From positions 1,302,001 through 1,366,000 of the forward strand of contig NC_014666.1 in assembly GCF_000166135.1 (NCBI RefSeq): 64,000 nt of DNA. The letters run 5' to 3'. Shown here piece after piece: positions 36,801 through 46,239 of the stretch. This stretch comes from Pseudofrankia inefficax. Lineage in GTDB: Bacteria > Actinomycetota > Actinomycetes > Frankiales > Frankiaceae. Both the position numbers and the translations under genes were made by a program. Below the pieces are notes generated by a model, which was not told where the DNA came from, made no database searches, and saw only the letters and a list, made by a program, of their open reading frames with translations. Positions within the stretch are counted from its first letter, which is position 1. The number at the start of each line of letters is the position of its first letter.

Positions 36801-37493
36801 GACGAGGAGGGCGGCGCGACGCGGCCCTTCGACCGGACCGAGCAGGCGGCGCGCCTCGCGACGGCCGAGAAGCAGCTGACCAGGCTCGGGAAGATCAACC
36901 CGCTGGCGCTGGAGGAGTTCGAGGCCCTGCAGGAGCGGGCCGCGTTCCTCTCGGCCCAGCTGGACGACATCAAGAACACCCGGCGGGACCTGCTGCTCGT
37001 CGTCGACGAGGTGGACTCGCGGGTGCGCGAGGTGTTCGCCGCCGCGTTCCACGACACCGCGCGTGAGTTCGAGATCGTCTTCGACACGCTGTTCCCCGGC
37101 GGCGAGGGCAAGCTGGTGCTCACCGATCCCGACGACATGCTGGCCACGGGCATCGAGGTCGAGGCCCGGCCGCCGGGCAAGAAGGTCAAGCGGCTGTCGC
37201 TGCTGTCCGGCGGCGAGCGCTCCTTGACGGCGCTCGCGCTGCTACTGGCGATCTTCCGGGCCCGCCCGTCGCCCTTCTACGTGCTCGACGAGGTCGAGGC
37301 GGCGCTCGACGACCGCAACCTGGGCCGGCTGCTGAACGCCGTCGAGGGCCTGCGGTCGAAGTCCCAGCTGATCATCATCACCCACCAGAAGCGCACGATG
37401 GAGATCGCGGACGCGCTGTACGGCGTGTCGATGCGCGGCGACGGCGTGACCACGGTGATCAGCCAGCGCCTCCGCGAGCGCGCCTCGGCTTGA
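33834..37493 (+). CDS. smc: Chromosome segregation protein SMC
   Basis: The 1219-residue protein is the core of bacterial condensin. Head half one has VYLKSLTLRGFKSFA and Walker A GPNGSGKSNVVDAM near residue 32; two long Ala/Glu/Arg-rich coiled coils flank a hinge near residues 550-690; head half two has the signature LLSGGERSLTALALL near 1123 and Walker B FYVLDEVEAALDD. A Gly/Lys/Pro insert (GKPGGGKPAKGK) sits just before the hinge. GTG 33834 with GGAG upstream fits the conserved N terminus; the frame continues upstream without support. Confidence 0.97.
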   Translation: MYLKSLTLRGFKSFASSTTLRLEPGITCVVGPNGSGKSNVVDAMAWVLGEQGAKALRGGTMSDVIFAGTPSRPALGRAEVLLTIDNSDGALPIEYSEVTVGRLMFRSGQSEYTINGTSCRLLDIQELMSDSGIGRELHVIVGQGQLDAVLHASPEERRAFIEEAAGVLKHRKRKEKALRKLEAMAANLTRLTDLSAELRRQLGPLGRQAEIARKAGVIQATLRDARLRLLADDLVTARVELAADIADEETVRAKLTETEGAHAAAVEREGALEQELARLVPRAAAAQETWYALSGVRERLRGTGQLASERARLLRAGAQATRGGRDPEELEQEAAAVREREAALLVRLDRDRDTLADVVDRRSELERALAAEEQALLAATRAAAARREGLARLAGKVEAARSRAASAEADIVRLTEALDAAQARDAEASGSRSALDTELARIEAEREELADRHESAVALHTAANERLEALRSAERAADRDRASAAARREALSLSLSPADGAAALLTATAGPREPGAAERTGSDRATAGKPGGGKPAKGKAPAPVPDPPDTPIQVVGRLATILAVTPGAEVAIAAALGQAADALAVGSVDDVVTALRWLRSAEAGRAAFVPASPAPPAPARPTELPSGAVAALDLVRVVDDRFAPAVAAILGAVVVVDDLSDAAKLAGLRPDLAMVTRDGDVLGPPAAIGGSAHAPSLLELAAAADEAAAAMDTAAAKADAARVAMEPAREEVARTRAAIDAASSGRSAANGRHRALTEQLAQLDRGRGSVAGEISRLERNRLAAEATRDQAYGALGELEAQLSASDEEPDEEDLPADERDRLVAATSAVRGEEVEARLAVRTAEERARGLAGRADALVRQATQERTARAAAARTRALREQQAKIAAAVAAVVQDALAACETSLAAAAAEREQTDAARRSTDTELAGVRDRVRAYAAALAALRDEAHRDELAREAKRLRSEALEAKSLEEHGIAADDLVAEYGPELPVPPDEEGGATRPFDRTEQAARLATAEKQLTRLGKINPLALEEFEALQERAAFLSAQLDDIKNTRRDLLLVVDEVDSRVREVFAAAFHDTAREFEIVFDTLFPGGEGKLVLTDPDDMLATGIEVEARPPGKKVKRLSLLSGGERSLTALALLLAIFRARPSPFYVLDEVEAALDDRNLGRLLNAVEGLRSKSQLIIITHQKRTMEIADALYGVSMRGDGVTTVISQRLRERASA

Positions 37494-37545
37494 GGCGAGC
37501 GTGCCCTGGTGGGCTCCAGCTCCTCGGGACTGGAAGGATCGGGTT

Positions 37546-38748
37546 GTGGAGTACGTCTACCTGATCATTGCGATCGCCGTCGTCCTGTTCGCCACGACCG
37601 GTGCGCTGGTCGGGAACACCGTGCGTCGGCGCCGCCGGCTGCCGCCTGCCCGGACCGGCGCCGAGACGCCGCCGGCCGTCGAGAAGAGCGCCGTCGAGCA
37701 GGCGGGCAGCGAGCCGGCTAGCGGTGTCGGCCTGCTGGAACGACCGGCCGCTCCGGCGGCGCGCACCGCGGCCGACGAGACGGACGTCGTGGCCGCGCCG
37801 CCGGCACACGAGGTGCCGGCTCCGTCCGCGGGCCGGCTCGTGCGGCTGCGGGCCCGGCTCGCCCGTTCGCAGTCGTCGTTCGGCCGCGGCCTGCTCGCGC
37901 TGCTGTCGGGTGACGACCTGACCGACGAGGACTGGGACGACGTCGAGTCGACGCTGCTGCTCGCCGACGTCGGCGTGACCGCGACGAGCGAGCTGGTCGC
38001 CGCCCTCAAGGAACGCACCGCGGTCCTGGGCGCGCGCAGCTGGTCCGACGTGCGGGACATGCTGCGCGACGAGCTGCTCGCCCAGATCGGCACGACGGCC
38101 GACCGGTCGCTGCGCACCGCCGCCGACGGCCGGCCGGGCGTCCTGCTGGTGGTCGGCGTCAACGGGACCGGCAAGACGACCACCTGCGGCAAGATCGCCC
38201 GGTTGCTGGTCGCCGACGGGAAGTCCGTCGTGCTCGGTGCGGCCGACACGTTCCGCGCCGCCGCCGCCGACCAGCTGGAGACCTGGGGCGGCCGGGTCGG
38301 CGCGGTCACCGTGCGCGGGGCCGAGGGCGGCGACCCGGCGTCGGTCGCGTTCGACGCGGTCAAGCGTGGGATCGCGGACGGCGCCGACGCCGTCGTCATC
38401 GACACCGCCGGCCGGCTGCACACCAAAGTGGGCCTGATGGACGAGCTGTCGAAGATCAAGCGGGTCGTCACCAAGCAGAGCCCGGTTGACGAGGTGATCC
38501 TCGTCCTCGACGCGACCACCGGGCAGAACGCGCTGGTCCAGGCGCGGGTCTTCACTGAGGCCGTCGACATCACCGGCGTCGCGCTCACCAAGCTCGACGG
38601 CACCGCGAAGGGCGGCATCGTGATCGCGGTGCAGCGCGAGCTGGGGGTCCCGGTCAAGCTGGTCGGGCTTGGCGAGGGCCCGGACGACCTCGCGCCTTTC
38701 GAGCCGGAGGGCTTCGTCGACGCGCTGCTGGGCGACCCCGTCCGATAG
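37546..38748 (+). CDS. ftsY: Signal recognition particle receptor FtsY
   Basis: The 400-residue SRP receptor starts with a membrane segment (YVYLIIAIAVVLFATTGALV), then a variable linker, then the NG domain: GVNGTGKTTTCGKIA near residue 203, DTFRAAAADQLE, DTAGRLH, and TKLDGTAKGG. It docks ribosome-SRP complexes at the membrane through GTP-dependent pairing with Ffh. GTG 37546 follows GGAAGGA by 7 bases. It lies 52 bases after smc. Confidence 0.97.
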   Translation: MEYVYLIIAIAVVLFATTGALVGNTVRRRRRLPPARTGAETPPAVEKSAVEQAGSEPASGVGLLERPAAPAARTAADETDVVAAPPAHEVPAPSAGRLVRLRARLARSQSSFGRGLLALLSGDDLTDEDWDDVESTLLLADVGVTATSELVAALKERTAVLGARSWSDVRDMLRDELLAQIGTTADRSLRTAADGRPGVLLVVGVNGTGKTTTCGKIARLLVADGKSVVLGAADTFRAAAADQLETWGGRVGAVTVRGAEGGDPASVAFDAVKRGIADGADAVVIDTAGRLHTKVGLMDELSKIKRVVTKQSPVDEVILVLDATTGQNALVQARVFTEAVDITGVALTKLDGTAKGGIVIAVQRELGVPVKLVGLGEGPDDLAPFEPEGFVDALLGDPVR

Positions 38749-38768
38749 GCACCGACGGCGGTCGGTGC
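38749..38768 (+). terminator. Hairpin immediately after ftsY
   Basis: GCACCGAC and GTCGGTGC form an 8-bp stem on a GGCG loop directly after the stop codon. Confidence 0.55.
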
Positions 38769-38945
38769 GGGCCGCCTCTGCTGGTGTGCGGACGATTCGG
38801 CGGATGTGTCCTGGGACACGCCGACGTGCCCGCAGGCCTTTCCATCGACCGGGATCGCGATCTAGCATTTTCCGGCGGTCTTCTTTGGCCCGCTGACCGC
38901 GCCACGCACGTCCGCCAGGATCCCGTCCCGTGGCGCTGCCCGCGA

Positions 38946-38997
38946 CGGGACACCAGCGTCCGGCGAGGTGTCCCGCCCTCCTCAACGAAGAGGGCGG
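38946..38997 (+). other. Two mutually exclusive stems in the ftsY-ffh gap
   Basis: CGGGACACC (38946-38954) pairs with GGTGTCCCG (38967-38975), while CCGCCCTC (38973-38980) pairs with GAGGGCGG (38990-38997). The shared bases 38973-38975 mean both cannot form at once. The 656-base gap also has a GTGTCC/GGACAC stem at 38806-38819 and a TACCCT -10-like site at 39229-39234, but no gene I can support and no SRP-RNA signature. Confidence 0.35.
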
Positions 38998-39404
38998 ACC
39001 CGGCTGGCGATCACCCGCCAGGCTCGGGTCCGTGCGGCATACCTCGCCGGACCGCGGACGAGCCGCGTCGCCAGAAGGGCGCTTGCGCGCCCGGCCCAGC
39101 CCTGACTGAGGTGGACGCTCAAATCTTCGTGCGACCTGTCCAGGGTCAGGGTGGTGGTTGGATTTCGCCGGCCTGGCTGGTCGGGGGTGGTTGCGTCGAC
39201 TGTCGGCGCGGCCGTCGGTCTGGGTGCGTACCCTAGGACTGTCCGTTCCGATGTTGCCCGAGGTTCCGGCCGGGCCTGCCCGCGGGGCGCGAGTATGGCG
39301 GTGCCGGGGGTCGACGGGTGGACGGCGGCAATCCCAACCTCGGTAGGCCGACCCTCGGTAACCCGACGCATTCCAGCGCGGGCCCGTGATTCCGGAGTGT
39401 GCGC

Positions 39405-40964
39405 GTGTTCGACACCCTGTCCAGCCGACTCGAGACGGTCTTCAAGTCGCTGCGCGGCCGGGGCCGGTTGTCCGAGGCCGACATCGACGCGACCGCCCGC
39501 GAGATCCGGGTCGCGCTGCTTGAGGCCGACGTCGCGCTCCCGGTCGTCCGGGCGTTCGTCGCGGCGATCAAGGAACGCGCCCGCGGTGTCGAGGTCAGCC
39601 AGGCGCTGAACCCGGCCCAGCAGGTCATCAAGATCGTCAACGAGGAGCTCATCGGCATCCTCGGCGGCCAGACGGCGAACATTCGGCTCGCCAAGACGCC
39701 CCCGACGGTCATCCTGCTCGCGGGCCTCCAGGGCACCGGTAAGACGACGCTCGCCGGCAAGCTCGGCATGTGGCTGAAGAAGCAGGGCCACACCCCGATG
39801 CTGGTCGCCGCGGACCTCCAGCGCCCGAACGCCGTCAACCAGCTGCAGGTGGTCGGTGCGCGCGCCGGCGTCGAGGTGTTCGCGCCGGAGCCGGGCAACG
39901 GGATCGGCGACCCGGTCGCCGTCGCCCGTGACGCGATCGCGCACGCCCGTCGCAACGTGTTCGACGTGGTGGTCGTCGACACCGCCGGGCGCCTCGGTGT
40001 CGACCAGGAGCTGATGGAGCAGGCGGCCGACATCCGGGACGCCGTCAAGCCGGACGAGATCCTCTTCGTCGTCGACGCGATGGTCGGCCAGGATGCCGTC
40101 TCCACGGCGATGGCCTTCCTCGACGGCGTCGGCTTCAGCGGCGTGGTGCTGACCAAGCTCGACGGCGACGCCCGCGGTGGCGCCGCGCTGTCGGTCGCGC
40201 ATGTCACCGGGCGACCGATCATGTTCGCCTCGACCGGTGAGGCGCTCGGCGACTTCGACGTCTTCCACCCCGAGCGGATGGCGTCGCGCATCCTCGGCAT
40301 GGGTGACGTGCTGACCCTGATCGAGCAGGCCGAGCAGGCCTTCGATCAGTCGGAAGCCGAAGAGATGGCGCGGAAGATGGCCGCGTCGGAGTTCACCCTC
40401 GAGGACTTCCTCAACCAGATGCTGCAGGTCCAGAAGCTCGGGCCGATCGGCAACCTGCTCGGGATGCTGCCGGGCATGGGCCAGATGAAGGAGCAGCTGG
40501 CGCAGGTCGACGACCGGGACGTCAACCGGGTGGTCGCCATCATCCGGTCGATGACGCCCGGGGAGCGGCGTGACCCGGGCATCCTGCAGAAGACTCGCAA
40601 GGAGCGGGTCGCCCGGGGTTCCGGCGTGACCGTGACCGAGGTCAATCAGCTCCTCGACCGGTTCGCCGAAGCGCGCAAGATGATGCGCCAGATGGCGGGG
40701 GGCGCCGGTTTCCCTGGCCTAGGCCGCGGCAAGGGCCCACAGGCGCGTAAACAGCAGAAGAAGGGCAAGGGCGCCAGCAAGAAGGGCAACCCGGCGGCAC
40801 GGGCCGCTCAGGCGGCCCAGGCCAAGAACAAGCAGCCCGGCGGCGGGGCTCCCGGCTTCGGGGGCCTGCCCGGCGGCCCGCCTCCCGGCGGTCTGGGCGA
40901 CGTCGACCTCGGCGCCCTGCTCAAGCCAGGTGCCTTCAACCCGCGGGGTCCCGGCGGCCGGTGA
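39405..40964 (+). CDS. ffh: Signal recognition particle protein Ffh
   Basis: The 519-residue protein binds signal peptides and SRP RNA. The NG domain has FDTLSSRLETVFKSLRG at the N terminus, LAGLQGTGKTTLAGKL near residue 104, DTAGRLG and TKLDGDARGG; the methionine-rich M domain (FLNQMLQVQKLGP through MMRQMAGGAG) follows, then a Lys-rich and Gly/Pro-rich tail. GTG 39405 has CGGAG 7 bases upstream; GTG 39399 would add two residues. Confidence 0.97.
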   Translation: MFDTLSSRLETVFKSLRGRGRLSEADIDATAREIRVALLEADVALPVVRAFVAAIKERARGVEVSQALNPAQQVIKIVNEELIGILGGQTANIRLAKTPPTVILLAGLQGTGKTTLAGKLGMWLKKQGHTPMLVAADLQRPNAVNQLQVVGARAGVEVFAPEPGNGIGDPVAVARDAIAHARRNVFDVVVVDTAGRLGVDQELMEQAADIRDAVKPDEILFVVDAMVGQDAVSTAMAFLDGVGFSGVVLTKLDGDARGGAALSVAHVTGRPIMFASTGEALGDFDVFHPERMASRILGMGDVLTLIEQAEQAFDQSEAEEMARKMAASEFTLEDFLNQMLQVQKLGPIGNLLGMLPGMGQMKEQLAQVDDRDVNRVVAIIRSMTPGERRDPGILQKTRKERVARGSGVTVTEVNQLLDRFAEARKMMRQMAGGAGFPGLGRGKGPQARKQQKKGKGASKKGNPAARAAQAAQAKNKQPGGGAPGFGGLPGGPPPGGLGDVDLGALLKPGAFNPRGPGGR

Positions 40965-41186
40965 CTCTCCGTTGACGGGACGGCCCTCGACCGATCCCGC
41001 CAGCGATCTGGCAGACTGTAACGGCAAGCCTCACGTACTAAGCTCCTACGAGCCAGTTCCGTACGAGGCCTGCCGCTGACCTTGGGTCAGCTCCCGGAGG
41101 TCGTGAGGTCTGGCCGGGGGACGACCCCCGGAGTTCCGGCGCCGCGAGTCCCGTGGCCCCCCAAGCAATGGAGCTTTTCAACAACC

Positions 41187-41612
41187 GTGGCTACCAAGAT
41201 CAAGCTGCAGCGCCTCGGCAAGATGCGTGAGCCGCACTACCGCATCGTCATCGCCGACGCCCGTACCAAGCGGGACGGTCGGGTCATCGAGGCCATTGGC
41301 CAGTACCACCCCAAGGACGAGCCGAGCACGATCATCGTGGACGGGGACCGGGCGGCCCACTGGCTGTCCGTCGGCGCCCAGCCGACCGACCCGGTGCTCG
41401 CCATCCTCAAGGTCACCGGTGACTGGCAGAAGTTCAAGGGCCTGCCGGCTCCCGAGCCGATGAAGGTCGCGGCCCCGAAGGTCGACCGCAAGGAGGTCTT
41501 CCAGGCCGCCGCGCGCGAGGCCGCCGGGCTCGAGGACAAGTCGGCGACCACGCCCAAGAAGAAGGGCGGCAAGGCTGCCGCCGAGGCCGACGAGACCCCG
41601 GCCGCGGAGTAG
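41187..41612 (+). CDS. rpsP: 30S ribosomal protein S16 (bS16)
   Basis: The 141-residue protein has the S16 core [20 protein letters not shown] at the N terminus and HPKDEP and [12 protein letters not shown] further on, then a Lys/Ala-rich extension of about 60 residues as common in actinobacteria. GTG 41187 is set by homology; GGAG lies 13 bases upstream. A CTGACC/GGTCAG stem at 41076-41090 is in its 222-base leader. It opens the conserved rpsP-khpA-rimM-trmD cluster. Confidence 0.96.
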   Translation: MATKIKLQRLGKMREPHYRIVIADARTKRDGRVIEAIGQYHPKDEPSTIIVDGDRAAHWLSVGAQPTDPVLAILKVTGDWQKFKGLPAPEPMKVAAPKVDRKEVFQAAAREAAGLEDKSATTPKKKGGKAAAEADETPAAE

Positions 41613-41615
41613 TAG

Positions 41616-41849
41616 GTGCTGGAGGCCGCGCTCGAACACCTCGTTCGAGGCATCGTGGACCACCCGGACGATGTCCGGGTGGACCTGCAGTCCAACCGCC
41701 GCGGCCGCACGCTGGAGGTCCGGGTACATCCCGAGGACCTCGGTAAGGTGATCGGCCGCCGCGGCCGGACCGCTCGCGCCCTGCGCACCGTCATGGCCGG
41801 AGTGGGCGGCCGAGGCCTGCGCGTCGACGTCGTCGACGTCGATCGGTGA
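41616..41849 (+). CDS. khpA: KH-domain RNA-binding protein KhpA
   Basis: The 77-residue protein is a single KH domain with the GxxG loop in KVIGRRGRTARALRTV near residue 45. KhpA-type proteins bind RNA, often with KhpB. It starts 3 bases after rpsP in the usual order. Confidence 0.92.
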   Translation: MLEAALEHLVRGIVDHPDDVRVDLQSNRRGRTLEVRVHPEDLGKVIGRRGRTARALRTVMAGVGGRGLRVDVVDVDR

Positions 41850-41927
41850 CCCGGGCGGCAGCCTTGGCTCGTCGCCCGTCGGTCGGCTCCCCGGTGGCAC
41901 CGCTGGCCGGGGAGCCTGGGCCCGTCG

Positions 41928-42464
41928 ATGGGTGAGGCCATCGTCGTCGGCCGGATCGGGAAACCGCACGGCGTGCGCGGCGACGTGACCGTCGAGGTCC
42001 GGACCGATCTGCCCGACCGGCGGTTCGCCCCGGGGTCGAAGCTGGATCGCTCCGGCGGCGGTCCCGACCTCGTCATCGAGGACTCGCGCTGGCATTCCGG
42101 CCGGTTGCTCGTCCGCTTCGAGGGCGTGGCGGACCGGACCGGCGCCGAGTCGCTGCGCGGGGTCGTGCTGACCATCGACGCGGACCTGGCCGGCGACGCC
42201 GTTGACCCGGACGAAGCCGACGAGGGCGGCGAGTTCTGGTGGGACCGCGACCTCGTCGGCCTGCGGGCCGTCACCCCGGACGGGAGCCCGCTCGGCGAGG
42301 TGACCGACGTGGTGCACACCGCGGCCGGTGAGCTGCTCGCGATCGGCACTCCGACCGGCGGCGAGCATCTGGTGCCGTTCGTCCGTGAGATCGTCCCGAC
42401 GGTCGACCGGGCCGGTGGCCTGCTCGTCGTCGACGCTCCGCCCGGCCTGCTCGACCTCGACTAG
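41928..42464 (+). CDS. rimM: Ribosome maturation factor RimM
   Basis: The 178-residue protein assists 30S head assembly by binding S19. It has VGRIGKPHGVRGDVTVEV at the N terminus, the linker GEFWWDRDLVGL near residue 102 (usually GEFYxxDLIG) and a PRC-barrel with HLVPFVREIVPTVD. Length is normal. It precedes trmD by 31 bases. Confidence 0.95.
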   Translation: MGEAIVVGRIGKPHGVRGDVTVEVRTDLPDRRFAPGSKLDRSGGGPDLVIEDSRWHSGRLLVRFEGVADRTGAESLRGVVLTIDADLAGDAVDPDEADEGGEFWWDRDLVGLRAVTPDGSPLGEVTDVVHTAAGELLAIGTPTGGEHLVPFVREIVPTVDRAGGLLVVDAPPGLLDLD

Positions 42465-42495
42465 CGGATCAGACACGGGAAGGACCGGCTCCGGC

Positions 42496-43239
42496 ATGCG
42501 GGTCGACGTGGTGACGATCTTCCCGGCCTACCTGGAGCCGCTGCGGCTTTCCCTGCTGGGCAAGGCCCGCGACCGCGGCATGCTGGAGATCAACGGTCAC
42601 GACCTGCGGGACTGGGCGACCGACCGGCACCGCACCGTGGACGACACCCCCTACGGCGGCGGCCCCGGCATGGTGATGCGCCCGGACCCGTGGGACGCGG
42701 CGCTGCGCGCGATCGCGGACTCGGACGGCCCGGCTCCCCGGCCGAGGGTCATCGTCCCGACGCCCACCGGGCGGCCCTTCACGCAGGCCTACGCGGCCGA
42801 GCTCGCGGCGGCGCCGTGGCTCGTCTTCTGTTGCGGCCGGTATGAGGGAATCGACGCCCGGGTGATCGACGCCTGGGCGGACGACGAGATCTCGATCGGC
42901 GACTATGTGCTGTCCGGCGGCGAGGTCGCGACCCTCGTCATGCTGGAGGCGATCGCTCGGCTGCTGCCGGGCGCCGTCGGCAACGCGGAGTCGATCACCG
43001 ACGACTCGTTCGCCCACGGCCTGCTCGAAGGGCCGGTCTACACGCGGCCGCCGGACTGGGCGGGGCGGCGCGTCCCGGAGGTGCTGCTGTCCGGCGACCA
43101 CGGGGCGATCGCCCGCTGGCGGCGGGACGAGGCGCTGCGGCGGACCGCCCGGCGCCGTCCCGACCTGCTGGCGGCGATGGACCTCGACCGCCGGGACGAG
43201 ACGGTCGTCGCGGCGGCGCTGGCCGAGCCGTCGGCCTGA
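42496..43239 (+). CDS. trmD: tRNA (guanine37-N1)-methyltransferase
   Basis: The 247-residue SPOUT enzyme methylates G37 to prevent frameshifting. It has MRVDVVTIFPAYLEP, the GGGPGMVMRP loop near residue 57, PTPTGRPFTQ, the knot motif CCGRYEGIDARV near 115 and EISIGDYVLSGGE. ATG 42496 is the homologous start. It completes the rpsP cluster; rplS follows after 254 bases with its own leader. Confidence 0.97.
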   Translation: MRVDVVTIFPAYLEPLRLSLLGKARDRGMLEINGHDLRDWATDRHRTVDDTPYGGGPGMVMRPDPWDAALRAIADSDGPAPRPRVIVPTPTGRPFTQAYAAELAAAPWLVFCCGRYEGIDARVIDAWADDEISIGDYVLSGGEVATLVMLEAIARLLPGAVGNAESITDDSFAHGLLEGPVYTRPPDWAGRRVPEVLLSGDHGAIARWRRDEALRRTARRRPDLLAAMDLDRRDETVVAAALAEPSA

Positions 43240-43493
43240 CCGAGTGGGCCGGCGCGATGCGTCGCGCCGTTCGTGTGGCACAGTAGGATGCAGTGTCCGT
43301 CGGTCCGTGACCGGCGGCCCGTGCTCGACGATCTCTGTACGATCGCCGGCCGGTAGGCGGCTAGGTTGCCTCGCGCGGCTGAGCCCCTTGGCCTGCATGA
43401 TCGCCGACGGGTTCGCCGCCGTAGGCGCGGCCCGCCGCGAAGACCCCCCACTGTCACCACTGAGTGCCTGTCAACACTGAGGAAGCGACTGCC

Positions 43494-43835
43494 ATGCAAA
43501 CCCTGGACAGCCTCGACGCCGAGTCGCTGAGGACCGACGTGCCCGAGTTCCGTCCGGGCGACAACCTCAAGGTCCACGTCCGCGTGGTCGAGGGCAACCG
43601 CCAGCGCATCCAGGTCTTCCAGGGCGCTGTGATCCGTCGCCAGGGCGACGGCCTGCGGGAGACGTTCACGGTCCGCAAGGTCAGCTTCGGCGTCGGCGTG
43701 GAGCGCACGTTCCCGGTGCACAGCCCGATCGTTCAGAAGATCGAGGTTGTCACCCGAGGCGACGTCCGTCGGGCCAAGCTGTACTACCTGCGTGACCTGC
43801 GCGGCAAGGCCGCCAAGATCAAGGAAAAGCGGTAG
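43494..43835 (+). CDS. rplS: 50S ribosomal protein L19 (bL19)
   Basis: The 113-residue protein has [29 protein letters not shown] and the C-terminal [24 protein letters not shown] lies 8 bases before ATG 43494, which is preferred over GTG 43464. The 254-base leader contains a TAGGAT -10-like site at 43284-43289. Confidence 0.97.
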   Translation: MQTLDSLDAESLRTDVPEFRPGDNLKVHVRVVEGNRQRIQVFQGAVIRRQGDGLRETFTVRKVSFGVGVERTFPVHSPIVQKIEVVTRGDVRRAKLYYLRDLRGKAAKIKEKR

Positions 43836-43871
43836 GCGACCGGGTCACCCCGACCCACTGCCTGGCGCATG

Positions 43872-43910
43872 AGGCGTGGGCATCACCGCAAGGTGGTGTC
43901 CACGCCTTTT
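43872..43910 (+). terminator. Classical intrinsic terminator after rplS
   Basis: A stem of about 15 bp (AGGCGTGG...CCACGCC with GCATCACC/GGTGGTGT inside) closes on a GCAA loop and is followed by TTTT. It is the best U-tailed terminator in the window. The rest of the 306-base gap to lepB shows no gene. Confidence 0.85.
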
Positions 43911-44141
43911 GCTGATCTAGGCGAGAGCACAACGTCCGCACACCGGCGGCGCGGCGAGGGCGGGTGCCTGCCTGCGTGCGTCGGTTCGATGGGCGAAGAT
44001 AGACGGGTTGTGATCCAGCGTCGCCGGGACGGGTCTGGCTACGGCTGCCGCTCACAACGGGTGCGTCGGTGGGTGTCGAGCCGGCTAGGCGCGGCGCCGA
44101 AGCCTCGCGAACCGGCGAGGACCACAACGTGAGGTGGCGTA

Positions 44142-45227
44142 GTGAGCTCGTCCGAGCAGAGCACCCCAGACCCGGCCGATGTCGGCGGCGTGCTGCCCGC
44201 GGGCTCCGGCCGGGCCGGTGGCTGGTCACCGGCCACCGGGCCCCGGCACGTGGCCCCGCCGTCGGCCGGCCGTGGCGCCTGGGAGGGCGACGTTCCCGGG
44301 GATGACCCGGACGGCGACGAGGAACCCGCCTCCGAGGACGCCCCGCCCGCGACCGGGCGGCGCCTGCTGGGTCGGCGAGGCCGGTCCGGCGGGGGTGACG
44401 GCCGCGAGCAGCGCGGGTCCTTCCTGCGCGAGCTCCCCGTGCTCGTATTGATCGCCTTCGTCCTGGCGCTGCTCATCAAGGCCCTGTTGGTCCAGGCGTT
44501 CTGGATTCCGTCCGAGTCGATGGAACGCACCTTGCTGATCAACGACCGGGTGCTGGTGAACAAGGTCGTCTATCACTTCCGGTCGGTCCATCGCGGCGAC
44601 ATCGTCGTGTTCAACGGCGACGGCACCGGGTTCCAGAGCCACGAGACGGTGATCGCCCCGCCCTCGAACGGCTTCAGCAAGTTCGTCCGCGGCGTCCAGG
44701 ACCTGCTCGGTCTCGGCGCGCCCAGCGACAAGGACTTCATCAAGCGGGTGATTGGCGTCGGCGGCGACACGGTTGCCTGCTGTGACGCGCAGGGCCGGGT
44801 GATGGTCAACGGCAAGGCGCTCGACGAGGGCTACCTGTTCGAGAACGACGCCCAGCCGTTTGGTCCGGTCAAGGTCCCCAAGGGCCAGCTGTGGGTCATG
44901 GGCGACCATCGCAGCGCCTCGTCCGACTCCCGCGCCAACGGCACGATCCCGACGAGCGCGGTCGTCGGCCGCGCGTTCGTACGGGTCTGGCCGCTCGGTC
45001 GGTTCGGCTTCCTGACCACGCCCGGCACCTTCCACGGCATCCCGTCCGCCAGCGGGCCCGCCCCGGGCGTCGGCGGGTATGGCGGAGATCCATTGTCAGC
45101 GGGGACGCCCGCCTCGGTTCCGTTGGTCGGCGCGCTGGCGCTCGCCGTCGGCACCCGTGGCCGGCGCGGTCGGCTCGTCATGCCGCGGGCGGGCCGTCGA
45201 CGGGTGTGGTCGAAACGTTCCAGATGA
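44142..45227 (+). CDS. lepB: Signal peptidase I
   Basis: The 361-residue enzyme cleaves signal peptides of exported proteins. A ~95-residue acidic/Gly-rich cytoplasmic lead precedes one membrane segment ([18 protein letters not shown]). The catalytic serine is in PSESMERTL near residue 126 and the lysine in [13 protein letters not shown] near 201; [11 protein letters not shown] follows. A C-terminal hydrophobic stretch ([13 protein letters not shown]) may be a second membrane segment. It overlaps rnhB by 4 bases. Confidence 0.95.
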   Translation: MSSSEQSTPDPADVGGVLPAGSGRAGGWSPATGPRHVAPPSAGRGAWEGDVPGDDPDGDEEPASEDAPPATGRRLLGRRGRSGGGDGREQRGSFLRELPVLVLIAFVLALLIKALLVQAFWIPSESMERTLLINDRVLVNKVVYHFRSVHRGDIVVFNGDGTGFQSHETVIAPPSNGFSKFVRGVQDLLGLGAPSDKDFIKRVIGVGGDTVACCDAQGRVMVNGKALDEGYLFENDAQPFGPVKVPKGQLWVMGDHRSASSDSRANGTIPTSAVVGRAFVRVWPLGRFGFLTTPGTFHGIPSASGPAPGVGGYGGDPLSAGTPASVPLVGALALAVGTRGRRGRLVMPRAGRRRVWSKRSR

Positions 45228-45946
45228 GGCCTCCGGGCGTTGTCATCCGGCGTGACAGCGGCCTGTTCGGTTATGAGCGCGCGCTGGCGCGGCGCGGCCT
45301 CGGCCCGGTCGCCGGCGTCGACGAGGCCGGGCGCGGAGCCTGCGCCGGGCCGCTGGTCGTCGCCGCCGTCATCCTGGACCCGCGCCGCACCGGCCGGCTG
45401 GCCGAGCTGGCCGACTCGAAGCTGCTGACCGAGCGGATTCGGGAGCGGGTGTACGAGGACGTGCTGGCCGTGGCCTCGGCGTGGTCCGTGGTCGTGATCC
45501 CGGCGGCCGAGATCGACCGACACGGCCTGCACGTCATGAACATCACCGGCATGCGGCGCGCCGTCGCCCGGCTCGCGATTCATCCGGGCTATGTGCTTGT
45601 CGACGGCTTTCCGGTGCCCGGGATCGACACGCCATCACTGGCTGTGCGCAAGGGAGACCGGGTGGCGGCCTGCGTCGCCGCGGCCTCCGTTGTCGCCAAG
45701 GTGACCCGCGACCGGATCATGTGTCAACTGGATGAGCGCTACGGCGAGTACGATTTCGCGCAGCACAAGGGATACGTCACCGCGGCGCATGCCGCGGCAC
45801 TGGCGAGACACGGGCCGTGCGAGGAGCACCGCCTCTCGTATGCCAACGTCCAGTCCCTGATAGTCCGGGACGGGGACGAACGAACGGCGCGGCTGGAGGA
45901 GACCGTGACAATGGCCGGCCGGCAGGGCGCGACGGGGATCGCATGA
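45224..45946 (+). CDS. rnhB: Ribonuclease HII
   Basis: The 240-residue enzyme removes ribonucleotides from RNA-DNA hybrids. The catalytic Asp-Glu pair is in [13 protein letters not shown] near residue 32, with further acidic residues in LVDGFPVPG and VTRDRIM. ATG overlaps the lepB stop (ATGA). It overlaps the DUF2469 gene in the same way. Confidence 0.96.
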   Translation: MRPPGVVIRRDSGLFGYERALARRGLGPVAGVDEAGRGACAGPLVVAAVILDPRRTGRLAELADSKLLTERIRERVYEDVLAVASAWSVVVIPAAEIDRHGLHVMNITGMRRAVARLAIHPGYVLVDGFPVPGIDTPSLAVRKGDRVAACVAAASVVAKVTRDRIMCQLDERYGEYDFAQHKGYVTAAHAAALARHGPCEEHRLSYANVQSLIVRDGDERTARLEETVTMAGRQGATGIA

Positions 45947-46239
45947 GCGCCGAGGACCTTGAGAAGTACGAGACCGAGATGGAGCTGCAGCTCTATCGCG
46001 AGTACCGGGACGTCGTCGGGCTCTTCTCGTACGTGATCGAGACCGAACGCCGCTTCTACCTCGCAAACGAATACAAGATCGAGGTGCGTAACACCGCCGA
46101 CGGCGAGGTCTTCTTCGAGCTGTCGCTGCGGGACGCCTGGGTGTGGGACATGTTCCGCCCAGCCCGTTTCGTGAAGAACGTCCGAGTTGTGACCTTCAAG
46201 GACGTCAACGTCGAGGAGCTCACGAAGGCCGAGCTCTAG
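45943..46239 (+). CDS. DUF2469-family protein
   Basis: The 98-residue protein begins [20 protein letters not shown] and is typical of DUF2469, an actinobacterial family always found next to rnhB; its function is unknown. ATGA overlap with rnhB shows a shared message. A strong hairpin begins at the base after its stop codon. Confidence 0.93.
   Translation: MSAEDLEKYETEMELQLYREYRDVVGLFSYVIETERRFYLANEYKIEVRNTADGEVFFELSLRDAWVWDMFRPARFVKNVRVVTFKDVNVEELTKAEL

Noticed and set aside
33804-37052. Very long open frame (1082 codons) antisense to smc, and a second one at 33599-36172
   Set aside because: Both are mirror frames of the GC-rich smc coiled coil. Their translations are Arg/Gly- or Ser/Arg-rich without any domain, while the plus strand has all SMC motifs.
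38749-39404. SRP RNA gene beside ffh/ftsY
   Set aside because: No conserved GGTCAGG...GGAAG...AGCAGC type apical loop is present on either strand.
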